Assembly: GCA_937902525.1 (NCBI GenBank)
Contig: CALEKV010000211.1
Coordinates: forward strand, 1-11,356
Direction: 5' to 3'
From: an uncultured Candidatus Saccharibacteria bacterium
Lineage (GTDB): Bacteria; Patescibacteriota; Saccharimonadia; Saccharimonadales; Saccharimonadaceae
DNA: 11,356 nt
Below are positions 1-7,720 of this stretch, piece after piece. The notes below the pieces were generated by a model. That model was given only the letters and a program-made list of their open reading frames with translations, ran no database searches and was not told the DNA's origin. The position numbers and the translations under genes were made by a program. Position 1 is the first letter of the stretch, and each line of letters starts with the position of its first letter.

Positions 1-2448
1 GTACATACTGCCTCGGCGCGGGTAACGGTGGGCAAATCAGTGCGCCTGGCCTATATTCCGTTAACATCAAGTTGGGTGATATCGGTTGGGTCAGATGGAG
101 CGTTTTATCATTTTGGTTACTCCCATACGAACTATAAGCCCGTGCTAATTGCAGGCACCAACAAGATGGTACTGCCGCTACCCCCGGTTGGGCCAGATGG
201 CTATTTTATCAAGCATAGCGATGATATCACCGAAAATCTGGTTCCAGTCTTGGGCCTGCGTGGTCAATTAATGCGATACAACATCAACGATAGTGACCTG
301 CCATATTTCTTGCAGTACCAGGATGGATCTGGCGAGACGCGCAAAGTCGCTGTATTCGACCAAGTATTTTCGCGCAACAAGCGGTTTGGCGTGTACTGGC
401 TCGACTGGAGTAACTTTGTGCGGGTAGATTTTAAAACTGGCGAAATCCGGGCATTTTTACAACGCCATGGCACATGGTATGACGGCATCTACAGAAACCG
501 TGCGAGTGGCGTTACAAACGATGGGCGATATGTTTTTATGAATGATGGTATGTCGGTGGTGGATGTACAGTCGTCGTGTGGACTCGTGATTAATCCGGCG
601 CTTTATAACGGCAGAATTGACATGGACTATACGCAGTGCCCTGAGCGGCAGTTTGACCCAACTCAGGCGACCGGCTACGAAGCGCTACACTCGCAATTTT
701 ATTTGGCACCCAATGAGCGCAGCTTTAGTTACATGCTATCGTCGTATCCGTACACGAGTAACTACCAAACACCGCGCAATGTAACTGTTAGCATAAATAA
801 CACGCATGCTGGCATTGACTATTTGGCGCTCGGTGATTCGTACAGTAGCGGTGAGGGCGATATTGAAAAAAATGCTCAAGGCACTAACTTTTACTTGCCG
901 TTAACTGATCTGGATGATGATACGTGTCATGTAAGCTCGCGTTCATATCCGTTCTTGTTGCGCGATTACTGGGGGATCGACGAAGCGAATATGAAATCAG
1001 TGGCGTGTTCGGGTGCGCAGGTTGTGCAAGACTATTACCGGCCGCTAACCGGGTATAATGGGCAAAATAACCGTTTACTGGGTAAGCAGGATATCCCCTT
1101 GCTGCAGCAGAATGCTATACAGCAGTTTATCCCTGGCCGTGCACCACAGCTGGAATTTGTTAAAAAGTATCAGCCGGGCGTGGTGACTTTAACGGGTGGT
1201 GGCAACGATGTGGGGTTTGCGGATGTGCTGAAATACTGCGCGTTTGGATCTCCCTTGGATAAGAACGCTGGCTTCTTAAAAATCATCAGCGAGGGTCTGT
1301 ATGGTATTTCAACCTGTTCATTTGCGCAAAAGGGCAGTGATGCACAAAAAATCCTCAATACGTCCATTGCTGAACAATATCAATACACTACCAAGCTTAT
1401 CAAAAGTATTAAACAGGCGTCACCCGATACTCAAATATACATTATCGGCTACCCTTCGTTTATCAGCGAAGGCGCGGCAGTGTGTGGCAACTCGCTTGAG
1501 CTCGACAGCCAGGAGCGCGCAATGTTTCAGTACTACCTGCGCAGCCTTAATCAGCAACTTGCGCAGGCAGCATCTGATGAAAACGTGTCGTTTGTTGATA
1601 TCGAAGACAGCCTAAAAGGCGGGCGACTGTGTGAGGGCAGCGAATATGTTACAGGTACGACCGACATACTGTTAAGCGGCGGGGCGGCAATAAATAATAT
1701 GTTTCATCCAAACGCAAAGGGCCATCAAATGATTGCGGCCGCAATCGAAAGCGCCCTTGCAAATGGTGAAGTCCCAGACGCTTCGATCTTGGAACTGCCC
1801 AGCTCGGTGGCTGCCGATAAGTATGAAGGTACGGTGATAAACACCCCACTTGTTGGGGGTACGGTTGCGAGCGAGGGCGAATTGTCGTTGAATGTTGAAC
1901 CGGGTCAGTTTGCGCCGAATGCCAATGTGACAGCCAAACTTCATTCCGACGTGGTGACGCTCGGTACAATTACAACACAAGCAAACGGAGCAATTGCTGC
2001 CACGCTCCGCCATGGCGCGCTACCTGTTGGTTACCACATGCTCACGCTAGATGGCCAAGGCGCCGACGGGCAACCACTCCTTTTGTATCAGTTTGTGACA
2101 GTAGACAAGAGTGAGCAGGTAGCCTCAGGCAGTGCGCCGAGCGTGGAGCCCGCAGCAAGCCAGTCGGGGGATGTCGCACTAGTGAGTCCAGTAAGCAGTC
2201 AGTCGCCTGTGCAGACCAGCCTAGGCCTTGCCGAAGACACAACAGCGACTGCGCCATTAGTTGGAGGCGCTGCATCAATCGCTGCGGCTAGCGGCGCACC
2301 TTTAACGGCAAGCAGCCAAAGCGCCACCCCACTCAACAGCATGCCGCAGTGGCTTATGTTTTTGTTTGGATTATGTGCCGGGCTGGTTATAATGGCAGCA
2401 TGGCCGTTAATAAGGAGGGTGCGTGGAAAAGCAAAAAGTGGCGAATAA
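1..2448 (+). CDS. Secreted SGNH/GDSL-type hydrolase with C-terminal membrane anchor (5' partial)
   Basis: The frame is open from base 1. The first in-window start (GTG at 28) has no ribosome site, so the gene almost certainly begins upstream. Up to about base 810 the protein is a Trp/Tyr/Gly-rich beta-strand region, perhaps a propeller. The SGNH domain follows: block I GDSYSSGEG (nucleophile Ser at 838-840), block III GGGNDVGF (Asn at 1204-1206) and block V FHPNAKGH (His at 1705-1707). The usual Asp three residues before that His is Asn, as I recall for some actinobacterial-type SGNH esterases. Bases about 1840-2100 encode an Ig-like beta domain. A Ser/Ala/Pro-rich linker, one membrane helix (WLMFLFGLCAGLVIMAAW) and an RRVRGK basic tail end the protein. 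I see no LPXTG-type motif, so anchoring is probably by the helix. Likely an envelope esterase/lipase acting outside the cell; the substrate is unknown. Confidence 0.85.
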   Translation, partial: VHTASARVTVGKSVRLAYIPLTSSWVISVGSDGAFYHFGYSHTNYKPVLIAGTNKMVLPLPPVGPDGYFIKHSDDITENLVPVLGLRGQLMRYNINDSDLPYFLQYQDGSGETRKVAVFDQVFSRNKRFGVYWLDWSNFVRVDFKTGEIRAFLQRHGTWYDGIYRNRASGVTNDGRYVFMNDGMSVVDVQSSCGLVINPALYNGRIDMDYTQCPERQFDPTQATGYEALHSQFYLAPNERSFSYMLSSYPYTSNYQTPRNVTVSINNTHAGIDYLALGDSYSSGEGDIEKNAQGTNFYLPLTDLDDDTCHVSSRSYPFLLRDYWGIDEANMKSVACSGAQVVQDYYRPLTGYNGQNNRLLGKQDIPLLQQNAIQQFIPGRAPQLEFVKKYQPGVVTLTGGGNDVGFADVLKYCAFGSPLDKNAGFLKIISEGLYGISTCSFAQKGSDAQKILNTSIAEQYQYTTKLIKSIKQASPDTQIYIIGYPSFISEGAAVCGNSLELDSQERAMFQYYLRSLNQQLAQAASDENVSFVDIEDSLKGGRLCEGSEYVTGTTDILLSGGAAINNMFHPNAKGHQMIAAAIESALANGEVPDASILELPSSVAADKYEGTVINTPLVGGTVASEGELSLNVEPGQFAPNANVTAKLHSDVVTLGTITTQANGAIAATLRHGALPVGYHMLTLDGQGADGQPLLLYQFVTVDKSEQVASGSAPSVEPAASQSGDVALVSPVSSQSPVQTSLGLAEDTTATAPLVGGAASIAAASGAPLTASSQSATPLNSMPQWLMFLFGLCAGLVIMAAWPLIRRVRGKAKSGE
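2411..2419 (+). promoter_or_regulatory. Strong Shine-Dalgarno inside the end of the SGNH gene
   Basis: TAAGGAGGG lies three bases before the GTG at 2423. It is the main evidence that the overlapping small gene is real and starts there. Confidence 0.7.
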
Positions 2449-2758
2449 CAAGAGTAGAAGGCGTTGGCTGATAGTTATTTTGATAATTATAGTTCTTGGG
2501 CTACTCTTTGATATTTTTATGGTTGGTAACATTGGTTATGCGGTCAAATGGGTGGAGTGTGGCCAGCGGCCGGTTGTAGTAAGATTATCTACAGGAATTA
2601 GATTTGGGGCGGAACCTATAGACGTGACTGTAATAGAGAAGCCTGGGTTTTTTGACATAAAGGATGTATTTTCTCCACTCGTAGATAGTAAACTCTACTG
2701 CAACACGGAAGAAGCGAAAGCATCAGTTTCGGGTTTTAACCAAGTAGAATACAAGTAG
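2423..2758 (+). CDS. Small one-pass membrane protein of unknown function
   Basis: 111 residues. The GTG start is chosen because a near-perfect Shine-Dalgarno (2411-2419) sits just upstream. The gene overlaps the 3' end of the SGNH gene by 26 bases in another frame, which suggests translational coupling and a shared transcript. A basic N-terminus (about residues 1-15, with SRRR) is followed by one hydrophobic helix (about 15-36). A soluble tail of about 75 residues, predicted outside the cell, carries two Cys (in VECGQ and LYCNT) that could form a disulfide. I recognise no family. Position suggests a partner or accessory of the upstream surface hydrolase, but nothing in the sequence shows a function. 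Confidence 0.7.
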   Translation: MEKQKVANNKSRRRWLIVILIIIVLGLLFDIFMVGNIGYAVKWVECGQRPVVVRLSTGIRFGAEPIDVTVIEKPGFFDIKDVFSPLVDSKLYCNTEEAKASVSGFNQVEYK

Positions 2759-2785
2759 TCTATTTTAGAGTGTTGCAATATTCGG

Positions 2786-2791
2786 TATAGT
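2786..2791 (+). promoter_or_regulatory. -10 box placed for a leaderless transcript of the ligase gene
   Basis: TATAGT ends 7 bases before the ATG at 2799, so transcription would begin at or next to the start codon. No Shine-Dalgarno precedes that ATG. The -35 region is weak. Confidence 0.45.
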
Positions 2792-2798
2792 AAGGGCA

Positions 2799-4118
2799 AT
2801 GAAGCGCATTTTGTTAGAGCATCTTCCCGCCTGGTTACTGTTGATGGTGTTTGGGTTTATTGTGATTCACGCGCCGCTAACGGTGTGGCTTGGCGTGCAG
2901 GCGCCGCAACTGGCGGTACCACTTAAGGCCTGGAAAGAGGTTCTTATGCTAGGTGCGCTAGCGCTACTTACTGCTGCGCTTTATCAACAGGGGCGGCTGA
3001 ACGCCTTTGTACGGCAGCCACTTATAGCGGTAGCGCTGGTATATAGCGCACTGCACGTTTTTATGATTGGTTTGTATCCGCAGGGTCTCCAGGCGACGGT
3101 GGCAGGGTTGCTGATTGACCTACGGTACGTGCTGTATTTTGTGGCGGTGGCGGCGCTTTTGCACCTTTACCCCAGTTACACGCGGTCATTCTTGCGAGTT
3201 GGCGTGGTAGGTGTGGTGATTGTCATTGGCTTTGCAGTCATGCAGCTGTTCTTGCCAAAGGATATTTTAAGCACGCTGGGTTATGGCGCTAACACCATTG
3301 AACCCTACCTAACGGTTGATAAAAACCCTGAGTACATACGTTTTAACAGCACACTGCGTGGCCCAAACCCGTTGGGTGCATATGCAGTAATTGTATTGGC
3401 TGGGGTAGCTGCCTTTGCGTTGCACGCTCGGCGCAGTGTTAAGGCAGGGGCAATACCGTGGCTTGTGGGAGCGCTGGGTGTGGGCGGCGTAGTGGCGCTA
3501 TGGGTAAGCTATTCGCGGAGCGCACTTGTAGCGGCGCTTGTTGCCGTTAGTATTGTGCTGGTCGCGCGCTACGGCGCACTAATGAACCGGCGGGCATGGT
3601 ATGGAGCGGCGGCTGTATTTATAGCGGTGGCTGGCGTAATTTATGTTGCTAAAGATACAACGTTTATTCAAAATGTCGTGCTTCATAACAACCCAACCAC
3701 AGGTGCTACTATTGATTCTAACGCTGCGCATGCGGACTCACTTGCCGATGGTCTATCGCGCATGCTAGTACAACCACTTGGCGCTGGTATTGGCAGTACC
3801 GGCTCGGCATCGCTGCTTGGTGGCACAGGGCTTATAATCGAAAACCAATACTTAATGATTGCTCACGAAGTAGGCTGGTTAGGGCTTGGGCTGTTTTTGG
3901 TATTATTTGGCATGGTGCTTAGGCAGCTGTGGCGCCAGCGTAAAAATTGGCTGGCGCTTGGTGTATTCGCTAGCGGCGTAGGGCTTGCTCTAATTGGCCT
4001 GCTGTTGCCAGTGTGGGTAGATGATACCGTGAGCATTGTCTGGTGGGGGTTGGCTGCAATATCGTTGTGTAATACACAACGGCATTTGGCACCACATAAT
4101 AATCTTAATAAGCTGTAA
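2799..4118 (+). CDS. O-antigen ligase / Wzy polymerase-family membrane protein
   Basis: 439 residues, strongly hydrophobic, with about ten membrane helices and a larger loop roughly at residues 287-350 that contains HNNPTTGATIDSNAAHADSL. The C-terminal part (NQYLMIAHEVGWLGLGLFL) is typical of the O-antigen ligase/polymerase superfamily (PF04932), in which a large extracytoplasmic loop with conserved Arg and His acts on undecaprenyl-linked glycans. The earlier RGPNPLGAY segment also fits. In a cell with a sortase and probably no outer membrane, a role in surface polysaccharide or glycoprotein assembly is more likely than LPS ligation. The substrate cannot be read from sequence. The gene is separated from the upstream pair by 40 bases and seems to have its own promoter with -10 directly on the ATG. 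Confidence 0.85.
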   Translation: MKRILLEHLPAWLLLMVFGFIVIHAPLTVWLGVQAPQLAVPLKAWKEVLMLGALALLTAALYQQGRLNAFVRQPLIAVALVYSALHVFMIGLYPQGLQATVAGLLIDLRYVLYFVAVAALLHLYPSYTRSFLRVGVVGVVIVIGFAVMQLFLPKDILSTLGYGANTIEPYLTVDKNPEYIRFNSTLRGPNPLGAYAVIVLAGVAAFALHARRSVKAGAIPWLVGALGVGGVVALWVSYSRSALVAALVAVSIVLVARYGALMNRRAWYGAAAVFIAVAGVIYVAKDTTFIQNVVLHNNPTTGATIDSNAAHADSLADGLSRMLVQPLGAGIGSTGSASLLGGTGLIIENQYLMIAHEVGWLGLGLFLVLFGMVLRQLWRQRKNWLALGVFASGVGLALIGLLLPVWVDDTVSIVWWGLAAISLCNTQRHLAPHNNLNKL

Positions 4119-4151
4119 TTAAGCTCCAAATAAAATAAAAAGAGAGGGATT

Positions 4152-4738
4152 ATGAAAAACAAGCAATAAGTGGTTAATTACTGTCGCACTAGTCAACAAT
4201 ACCGATACGTCAACCAGCGAAGATAGACAAAAAGCAGAGGGTAGGAATGAGATAGCACCTTCGGGTGATTGGCTGGAAAAGTATGCGGTGGCGCCAGACC
4301 TGCCGCGCGTCTTATCTATACCAAAACTTAACACGAAAGCGCGCATTATGCCTATGCCTGTTAATGGTGATGGCAGTATGCAGGCGCCGATAAATATTTA
4401 TGATGCTGGTTGGTATACCGGTGGCGTGCGGCCGGGCGATAAGGGCGCTGCCGTGATAGATGCCCATGCATCGGGGCCAACACGCCAGGGCCTTTTTGCC
4501 TATCTGGACACTTTAAAGCAGGGGGATAATATTATAGTTGAAAAGGGGATGGTACGCAGTTGAATTATGAGGTAGTAGAAACAAAAAAAGTACAACGTGA
4601 TACGCTATATATGAAAGAACTAATGACACCCAAAGGGGGGGTGATGAGGGGTTGAATTTGATAACCTGCACAGGGGCATGGCAATAGCAAGGGCAGACGT
4701 ATAGCGATAGGGTAATAGTCTTTACAAAAAGGATCTAA
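4152..4738 (+). pseudogene. Decayed sortase (class E/F-like), frameshifted and with a nonsense codon
   Basis: Read across three frames this is a complete sortase. The ATG at 4152 follows a purine-rich AGAGAGGG. The frame breaks in an A-run (4155-4159) and resumes in frame 1 with KTSNKWLITVALV, a membrane segment too short to span the bilayer, suggesting a small deletion. Frame 1 continues through SIPKLN, WYTGG and VIDAHASGP (catalytic His codon 4465-4467). A -1 change in the G-run 4545-4548 shifts it to frame 3 (GDGTQLNYEVVETKKV). A second shift at the 7-G run 4635-4641 moves it to frame 2 (LNLITCTGAWQ, catalytic Cys codon 4667-4669). A TAG at 4685-4687 interrupts, then QGQTYSDRVIVFTKRI follows (catalytic Arg codon 4709-4711), ending in TAA at 4736. 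All three catalytic codons survive, so decay is recent or partly due to homopolymer errors. Confidence 0.85.
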
Positions 4739-4742
4739 GCGG

Positions 4743-5147
4743 ATGAACACGACACGACCAACTAAAAAGCAAAAAGAGTTGCTTGATTTTATTGATGGCT
4801 TTATTAAGGGCTACGGCTACGGCCCCAGCTACCGCGAAATCATGCGCGCATTGGATTATAAAAGCGTTAGCACAGTGGCGACTCATGTAGATGGCTTGAT
4901 TACGCGTGGCTGGTTGGTAAAAAAAGACAACTCGGCCCGATCGCTGGTAGTATTAATGCCACGGCCTTTGACAACAGAAAACGTAGTAACTAACACAACG
5001 AATATTATTTCAGCCGAGGCGGCTATTGTAGCTAAAATAAATGAACTTAAGACGGATTATGATGCTAACGCACACCAAATTATTGTGCTTACGGAAGCCC
5101 TTGATATTCTTGGCTACACTGTCAGTAAGCAATCTCACCTGACTTAG
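4743..5147 (+). CDS. LexA-type winged-helix DNA-binding protein without peptidase domain
   Basis: 134 residues. Residues about 5-71 match the LexA N-terminal DNA-binding domain (PF01726): TKKQKELLDFI, then YGPSYREIMRAL as first helix-turn-helix element, SVSTVATHVDGLITRGW as recognition helix and wing, and a final strand RSLVVL. Full LexA is about 200 residues, with a Ser/Lys self-cleaving S24 domain; here the remaining 63 residues hold no such domain, only Thr-rich linker and helical segments that might dimerise. The protein therefore cannot be inactivated by RecA-stimulated self-cleavage, and calling it the SOS repressor would be unsafe. It starts 4 bases after the end of the sortase remnant, consistent with a former operon. 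Its targets are unknown. Confidence 0.8.
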   Translation: MNTTRPTKKQKELLDFIDGFIKGYGYGPSYREIMRALDYKSVSTVATHVDGLITRGWLVKKDNSARSLVVLMPRPLTTENVVTNTTNIISAEAAIVAKINELKTDYDANAHQIIVLTEALDILGYTVSKQSHLT

Positions 5148-5156
5148 TAAGTTTAA

Positions 5157-5176
5157 CTTAAGCGGTCCTTAAGCGG
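5157..5176 (+). repeat. Tandem 9-base direct repeat upstream of the serine hydrolase promoter
   Basis: CTTAAGCGG occurs at 5157-5165 and again at 5168-5176, 11 bases apart, about one helical turn. The pair covers the region where the -35 box of the 5195-5200 promoter would lie. A third TAAGCGG lies at 4736-4742, just before the ATG of the LexA-like gene. A regulator site is possible. Confidence 0.45.
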
Positions 5177-5194
5177 CGGTAATGACATGTGATG

Positions 5195-5200
5195 TATAAT
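5195..5200 (+). promoter_or_regulatory. Consensus -10 box, leaderless arrangement
   Basis: TATAAT ends 8 bases before the ATG at 5209, with no Shine-Dalgarno between them. The -35 position has no consensus hexamer and overlaps the CTTAAGCGG repeats. Confidence 0.55.
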
Positions 5201-5208
5201 GGAAAGAT

Positions 5209-6930
5209 ATGGCTAAACGATTTGGGCGGGTAAATTGGCGGATGGCGCGTGTCAGTACTGTGCATGCAGCAAGGCGGGTGCCGTGGCGTAGAGTAGGTGT
5301 GTTGCTTGGGGCGTGGGCGCTCGGCACGGTAATGATTGCTCAAATATTTTACCCGGCAGACAGGCTACTGCCACTGCAGAAGGTTGACGGTTTGACTGTA
5401 GGCGCAAAAAACAAGGCTGATGCTATCGGTTTCCTCGATGCAGCCTATGCAAGTAAAAAAATTGACATATACCTTGGTGGTAGCAACGAGCCAGTCACGC
5501 AGCCTACGTTTGCGCAGGCAGGCCTTGGGGTTGATACTGCCGAGCGTGTACAGGCAATGCAATACCCGTGGTATTGGCGGGTTGTGCCAACATCAATCTT
5601 TTGGGCAAATAGTGCAAGTGTTACGCCAAAGCTATTGATAAGTACAAAAAACGATGAGTTTTTAACAACAGAATTAATTAAACAATGTCAGGCTAAACCA
5701 CAAAACGCTACGCTCAAGGCGGATGGCGACAAATTAGTAGTGGTGCCCGCGGTAATTGGTGGCGAGTGTGACGGTGCTACTGCTAAAAAGGAGCTATCCG
5801 CCATCCAACCGTCGCTTAATAAACCGGTTGCCGCGCATATTAGCATGAAAAAAATCGAACCAGATATTACAAATGCTGAAGCCCAGGCAAGCGCCACTCA
5901 CTACATGGCGCAGGTAAAAGATGGTGTACTACTAACGGTTGACGGACAGTCGGTAACTTTGCCCGCTGCCGATGTGTATTCATGGTTGGATTTTACGCCA
6001 AATAATGTAACGGTTGATATGTTAGTGAGTGTCAAAAAAGCTAGCCCTTACATGGAAAAGAATATTACGCCAAAAGTCGCGCGGGTGCCGGGAACGGCAA
6101 CGGTGACGACACGCGACTTCGCTGAGATATACCGCGAAGGTGGCGGCGACGGACAAACTCTCAACATTTCTCAAACAGCAGCTTCAATTGAAAAGGTTGT
6201 GGCCGGTAATAGCGGCTCGGCGGTTGCCGTGACCCAAATTGTGCCTACTAATATTAAATATGTCCGCACTTATAGCTCAACCGATGAAGGATTGAATGCC
6301 TTGCTGGCCAACTTTGCCAGCGATCACAAGGGTACGTTTGGAATATCTTATGCTGAGCTATCTGGCAATCGCCGGCGCGCTAACTATCAGGGTGACAAGC
6401 AATTTGTCACGGCCAGCACTTACAAATTATTTGTGGCTTACAGTGTACTTAAGCGGGTGGAGGCTGGCCAAATGAGCTGGGATGACAACCAGGCATGCTT
6501 TAATAAAATGATTACCAATAGCGATAACCCATGTGCTGAAGCCTTTTTGAATAAAATCGGCCTAAAAACAGTCAGTTCAGAAATCAACGCGCTAGGCTTA
6601 AAAGACAGTAATTTTATTAAAGACGGTGGGCCATACACCACGGCTAACGATTTGGTATTATTTTTAGGCACGCTTGAAGGTGGCAGCATGTTCAGTGACA
6701 CGAGCAAGCAGCGTTTGGTCAGCGCAATGCTAGGGAACACATTCCGTAACGGCGTACCGGCTGGCGCAAGCGGGCAGGTGGCCGATAAAGTTGGGTTTAT
6801 GAATGGCTTGTTGCACGATGCCGCTATCGTGTATAGCCCTAAGGGCACATATGCGCTTGCGGTCATGACCGACGGTAGCACCTGGGGCACAATTGCCGAC
6901 CTAACGCGCGAAATTGAAAAAATCCGTTAA
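5209..6930 (+). CDS. Membrane-anchored serine hydrolase of the class A beta-lactamase fold
   Basis: 573 residues. A basic start (RRVPWRRV) and a helix (about 27-46) anchor the protein with its bulk outside. Residues about 60-330 form two related beta-rich segments resembling the peptidoglycan-binding repeats (PF12229) found ahead of VanW or L,D-transpeptidase domains. The C-terminal 200 residues are a penicillin-recognising serine hydrolase (PF13354) with all three motifs: S403-T-Y-K406, S438-D-N440 and K527-V-G529. I do not see a clear Glu166-type omega-loop motif, so a D,D-carboxypeptidase/endopeptidase or peptidoglycan sensor role is at least as likely as true beta-lactamase activity. The start is supported by the adjoining -10 box. 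It follows the LexA-like gene by 61 bases and may be controlled separately. Confidence 0.85.
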   Translation: MAKRFGRVNWRMARVSTVHAARRVPWRRVGVLLGAWALGTVMIAQIFYPADRLLPLQKVDGLTVGAKNKADAIGFLDAAYASKKIDIYLGGSNEPVTQPTFAQAGLGVDTAERVQAMQYPWYWRVVPTSIFWANSASVTPKLLISTKNDEFLTTELIKQCQAKPQNATLKADGDKLVVVPAVIGGECDGATAKKELSAIQPSLNKPVAAHISMKKIEPDITNAEAQASATHYMAQVKDGVLLTVDGQSVTLPAADVYSWLDFTPNNVTVDMLVSVKKASPYMEKNITPKVARVPGTATVTTRDFAEIYREGGGDGQTLNISQTAASIEKVVAGNSGSAVAVTQIVPTNIKYVRTYSSTDEGLNALLANFASDHKGTFGISYAELSGNRRRANYQGDKQFVTASTYKLFVAYSVLKRVEAGQMSWDDNQACFNKMITNSDNPCAEAFLNKIGLKTVSSEINALGLKDSNFIKDGGPYTTANDLVLFLGTLEGGSMFSDTSKQRLVSAMLGNTFRNGVPAGASGQVADKVGFMNGLLHDAAIVYSPKGTYALAVMTDGSTWGTIADLTREIEKIR

Positions 6931-6941
6931 CCTGCTGGGTG

Positions 6942-6970
6942 TTTACAACAGAGTAAGATTGCTGTAAACT
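6942..6970 (+). promoter_or_regulatory. Probable tRNA promoter
   Basis: TTTACA (6942-6947), 17-base spacer, TAAACT (6965-6970). The predicted start is about 40 bases before the tRNA. The same bases form an inverted repeat, GTTTACA at 6941-6947 and TGTAAAC at 6963-6969. A terminator reading for the upstream gene is less likely because no T-run follows. Confidence 0.4.
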
Positions 6971-7015
6971 AACATTTGTATTTGTGGTCAACGCAAACGC
7001 ACCTTACTTTTTTAT

Positions 7016-7090
7016 TCCGGCATAGCTCAGTGGTAGAGCGGATCGCTGTTAACGATTAGGTCGCTGGTTCGAGCCCAGCTGCCGGAGCCA
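7016..7090 (+). tRNA. tRNA-Asn(GTT), CCA encoded
   Basis: The full cloverleaf folds by eye. The acceptor TCCGGCA (7016-7022) pairs fully with TGCCGGA (7080-7086). The D stem is GCTC/GAGC (7025-7028 with 7036-7039). The anticodon stem is GATCG/CGATT (7041-7045 with 7053-7057, one G-T pair), with loop CTGTTAA and anticodon GTT at 7048-7050. The T arm is GCTGG-TTCGAGC-CCAGC (7063-7079). The discriminator base is G (7087) and CCA follows at 7088-7090. Confidence 0.97.
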
Positions 7091-7104
7091 AGAAGCTTAT
7101 GGTT

Positions 7105-7133
7105 AAAATACCTCAGTTATTCTGGGGTATTTT
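7105..7133 (+). terminator. Intrinsic terminator after tRNA-Asn
   Basis: The 12-bp stem is AAAATACCTCAG (7105-7116) with CTGGGGTATTTT (7122-7133), one G-T pair and loop TTATT. The T-run is part of the 3' arm. The stem also overlaps where the -35 of the next promoter would be. Confidence 0.75.
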
Positions 7134-7135
7134 GT

Positions 7136-7141
7136 TATGAT
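7136..7141 (+). promoter_or_regulatory. -10 box for the Nudix gene, leaderless arrangement
   Basis: TATGAT ends 8 bases before the ATG at 7150. No Shine-Dalgarno lies between them. The -35 region is weak. Confidence 0.4.
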
Positions 7142-7149
7142 ATAGACAT

Positions 7150-7701
7150 ATGAATAGTGACACACCTTTTGAGGTTACAGAAACAAGGGTCGCGTATGAA
7201 AATCCTTGGATTAAAGTGCGTGAGGACGAGATCATTAGAAAGAACGGTGAGACAGGAATATATGGCTATCTTGAAGTAGACGAGTCTGTAGTTGTTGTCG
7301 CGGTAAATAATGAGGATAAGATATGTCTTGTGGAGTCATACCGGCATCCTTTTGGCGAGTGGTACTGGGAACTTCCCGGAGGTGGGGGTGATGGAGGAAA
7401 TACCTTACTCGCCTCAAAACGGGAACTTGAGGAGGAAACCGGAGTAATAGCACAAGAATGGGAGGTGCTGGGCAGGGCAAGGGTTTGTAATGGCCTTTCT
7501 ACTGAGTGGCAGGTAAATGTCTTAGCAAGGAATGTCACCTATGGAGACTTTACGCAGCAGGAGGATGAAACTCGCGCAAGGAAATTCGTGTCGATTGATG
7601 AGCTCGACGAAATGATTCAAAAAGGTGAGTTTGAAGATAATCAAAGCATTACTGCACTTTACATGTATAAGCTGTGGCTGGAGAAGCAGAACGCTTTATA
7701 G
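7150..7701 (+). CDS. Nudix hydrolase, ADP-ribose pyrophosphatase-like
   Basis: 183 residues. The fold starts with an N-terminal beta strand (VTETRVAYENPWIKVRED), as in ADP-ribose/nucleoside-diphosphate-sugar pyrophosphatases, then VVVVAVNNEDKICLVESYRHPFGEWYWELPGGG. The Nudix box spans residues 77-99 and ends in RELEEETGV with metal-binding Glu92, Glu95 and Glu96 intact. The first Glu of the classic pattern (box position 7, residue 83) is Gly. The likely reaction is hydrolysis of a nucleoside diphosphate linked to another moiety, in the cytoplasm, with Mg2+. It stands alone between the tRNA terminator and the repeat-rich gap. Its base composition looks intermediate between the left and right parts, and a 12-base near-copy of the tRNA end lies just beyond its stop. 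Confidence 0.9.
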   Translation: MNSDTPFEVTETRVAYENPWIKVREDEIIRKNGETGIYGYLEVDESVVVVAVNNEDKICLVESYRHPFGEWYWELPGGGGDGGNTLLASKRELEEETGVIAQEWEVLGRARVCNGLSTEWQVNVLARNVTYGDFTQQEDETRARKFVSIDELDEMIQKGEFEDNQSITALYMYKLWLEKQNAL

Positions 7702-7720
7702 TTGCGTAACTCGTCCACTA

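Noticed and set aside
1649..2278. Long minus-strand open frames opposite the SGNH, serine hydrolase and Nudix genes
   Set aside because: They are antisense shadows of well-supported genes, with no motifs or start signals of their own.
4288..4563. The 91-residue open frame as a short intact sortase
   Set aside because: It lacks the catalytic Cys and Arg. Their codons lie downstream in another frame, so it is a fragment of the pseudogene.
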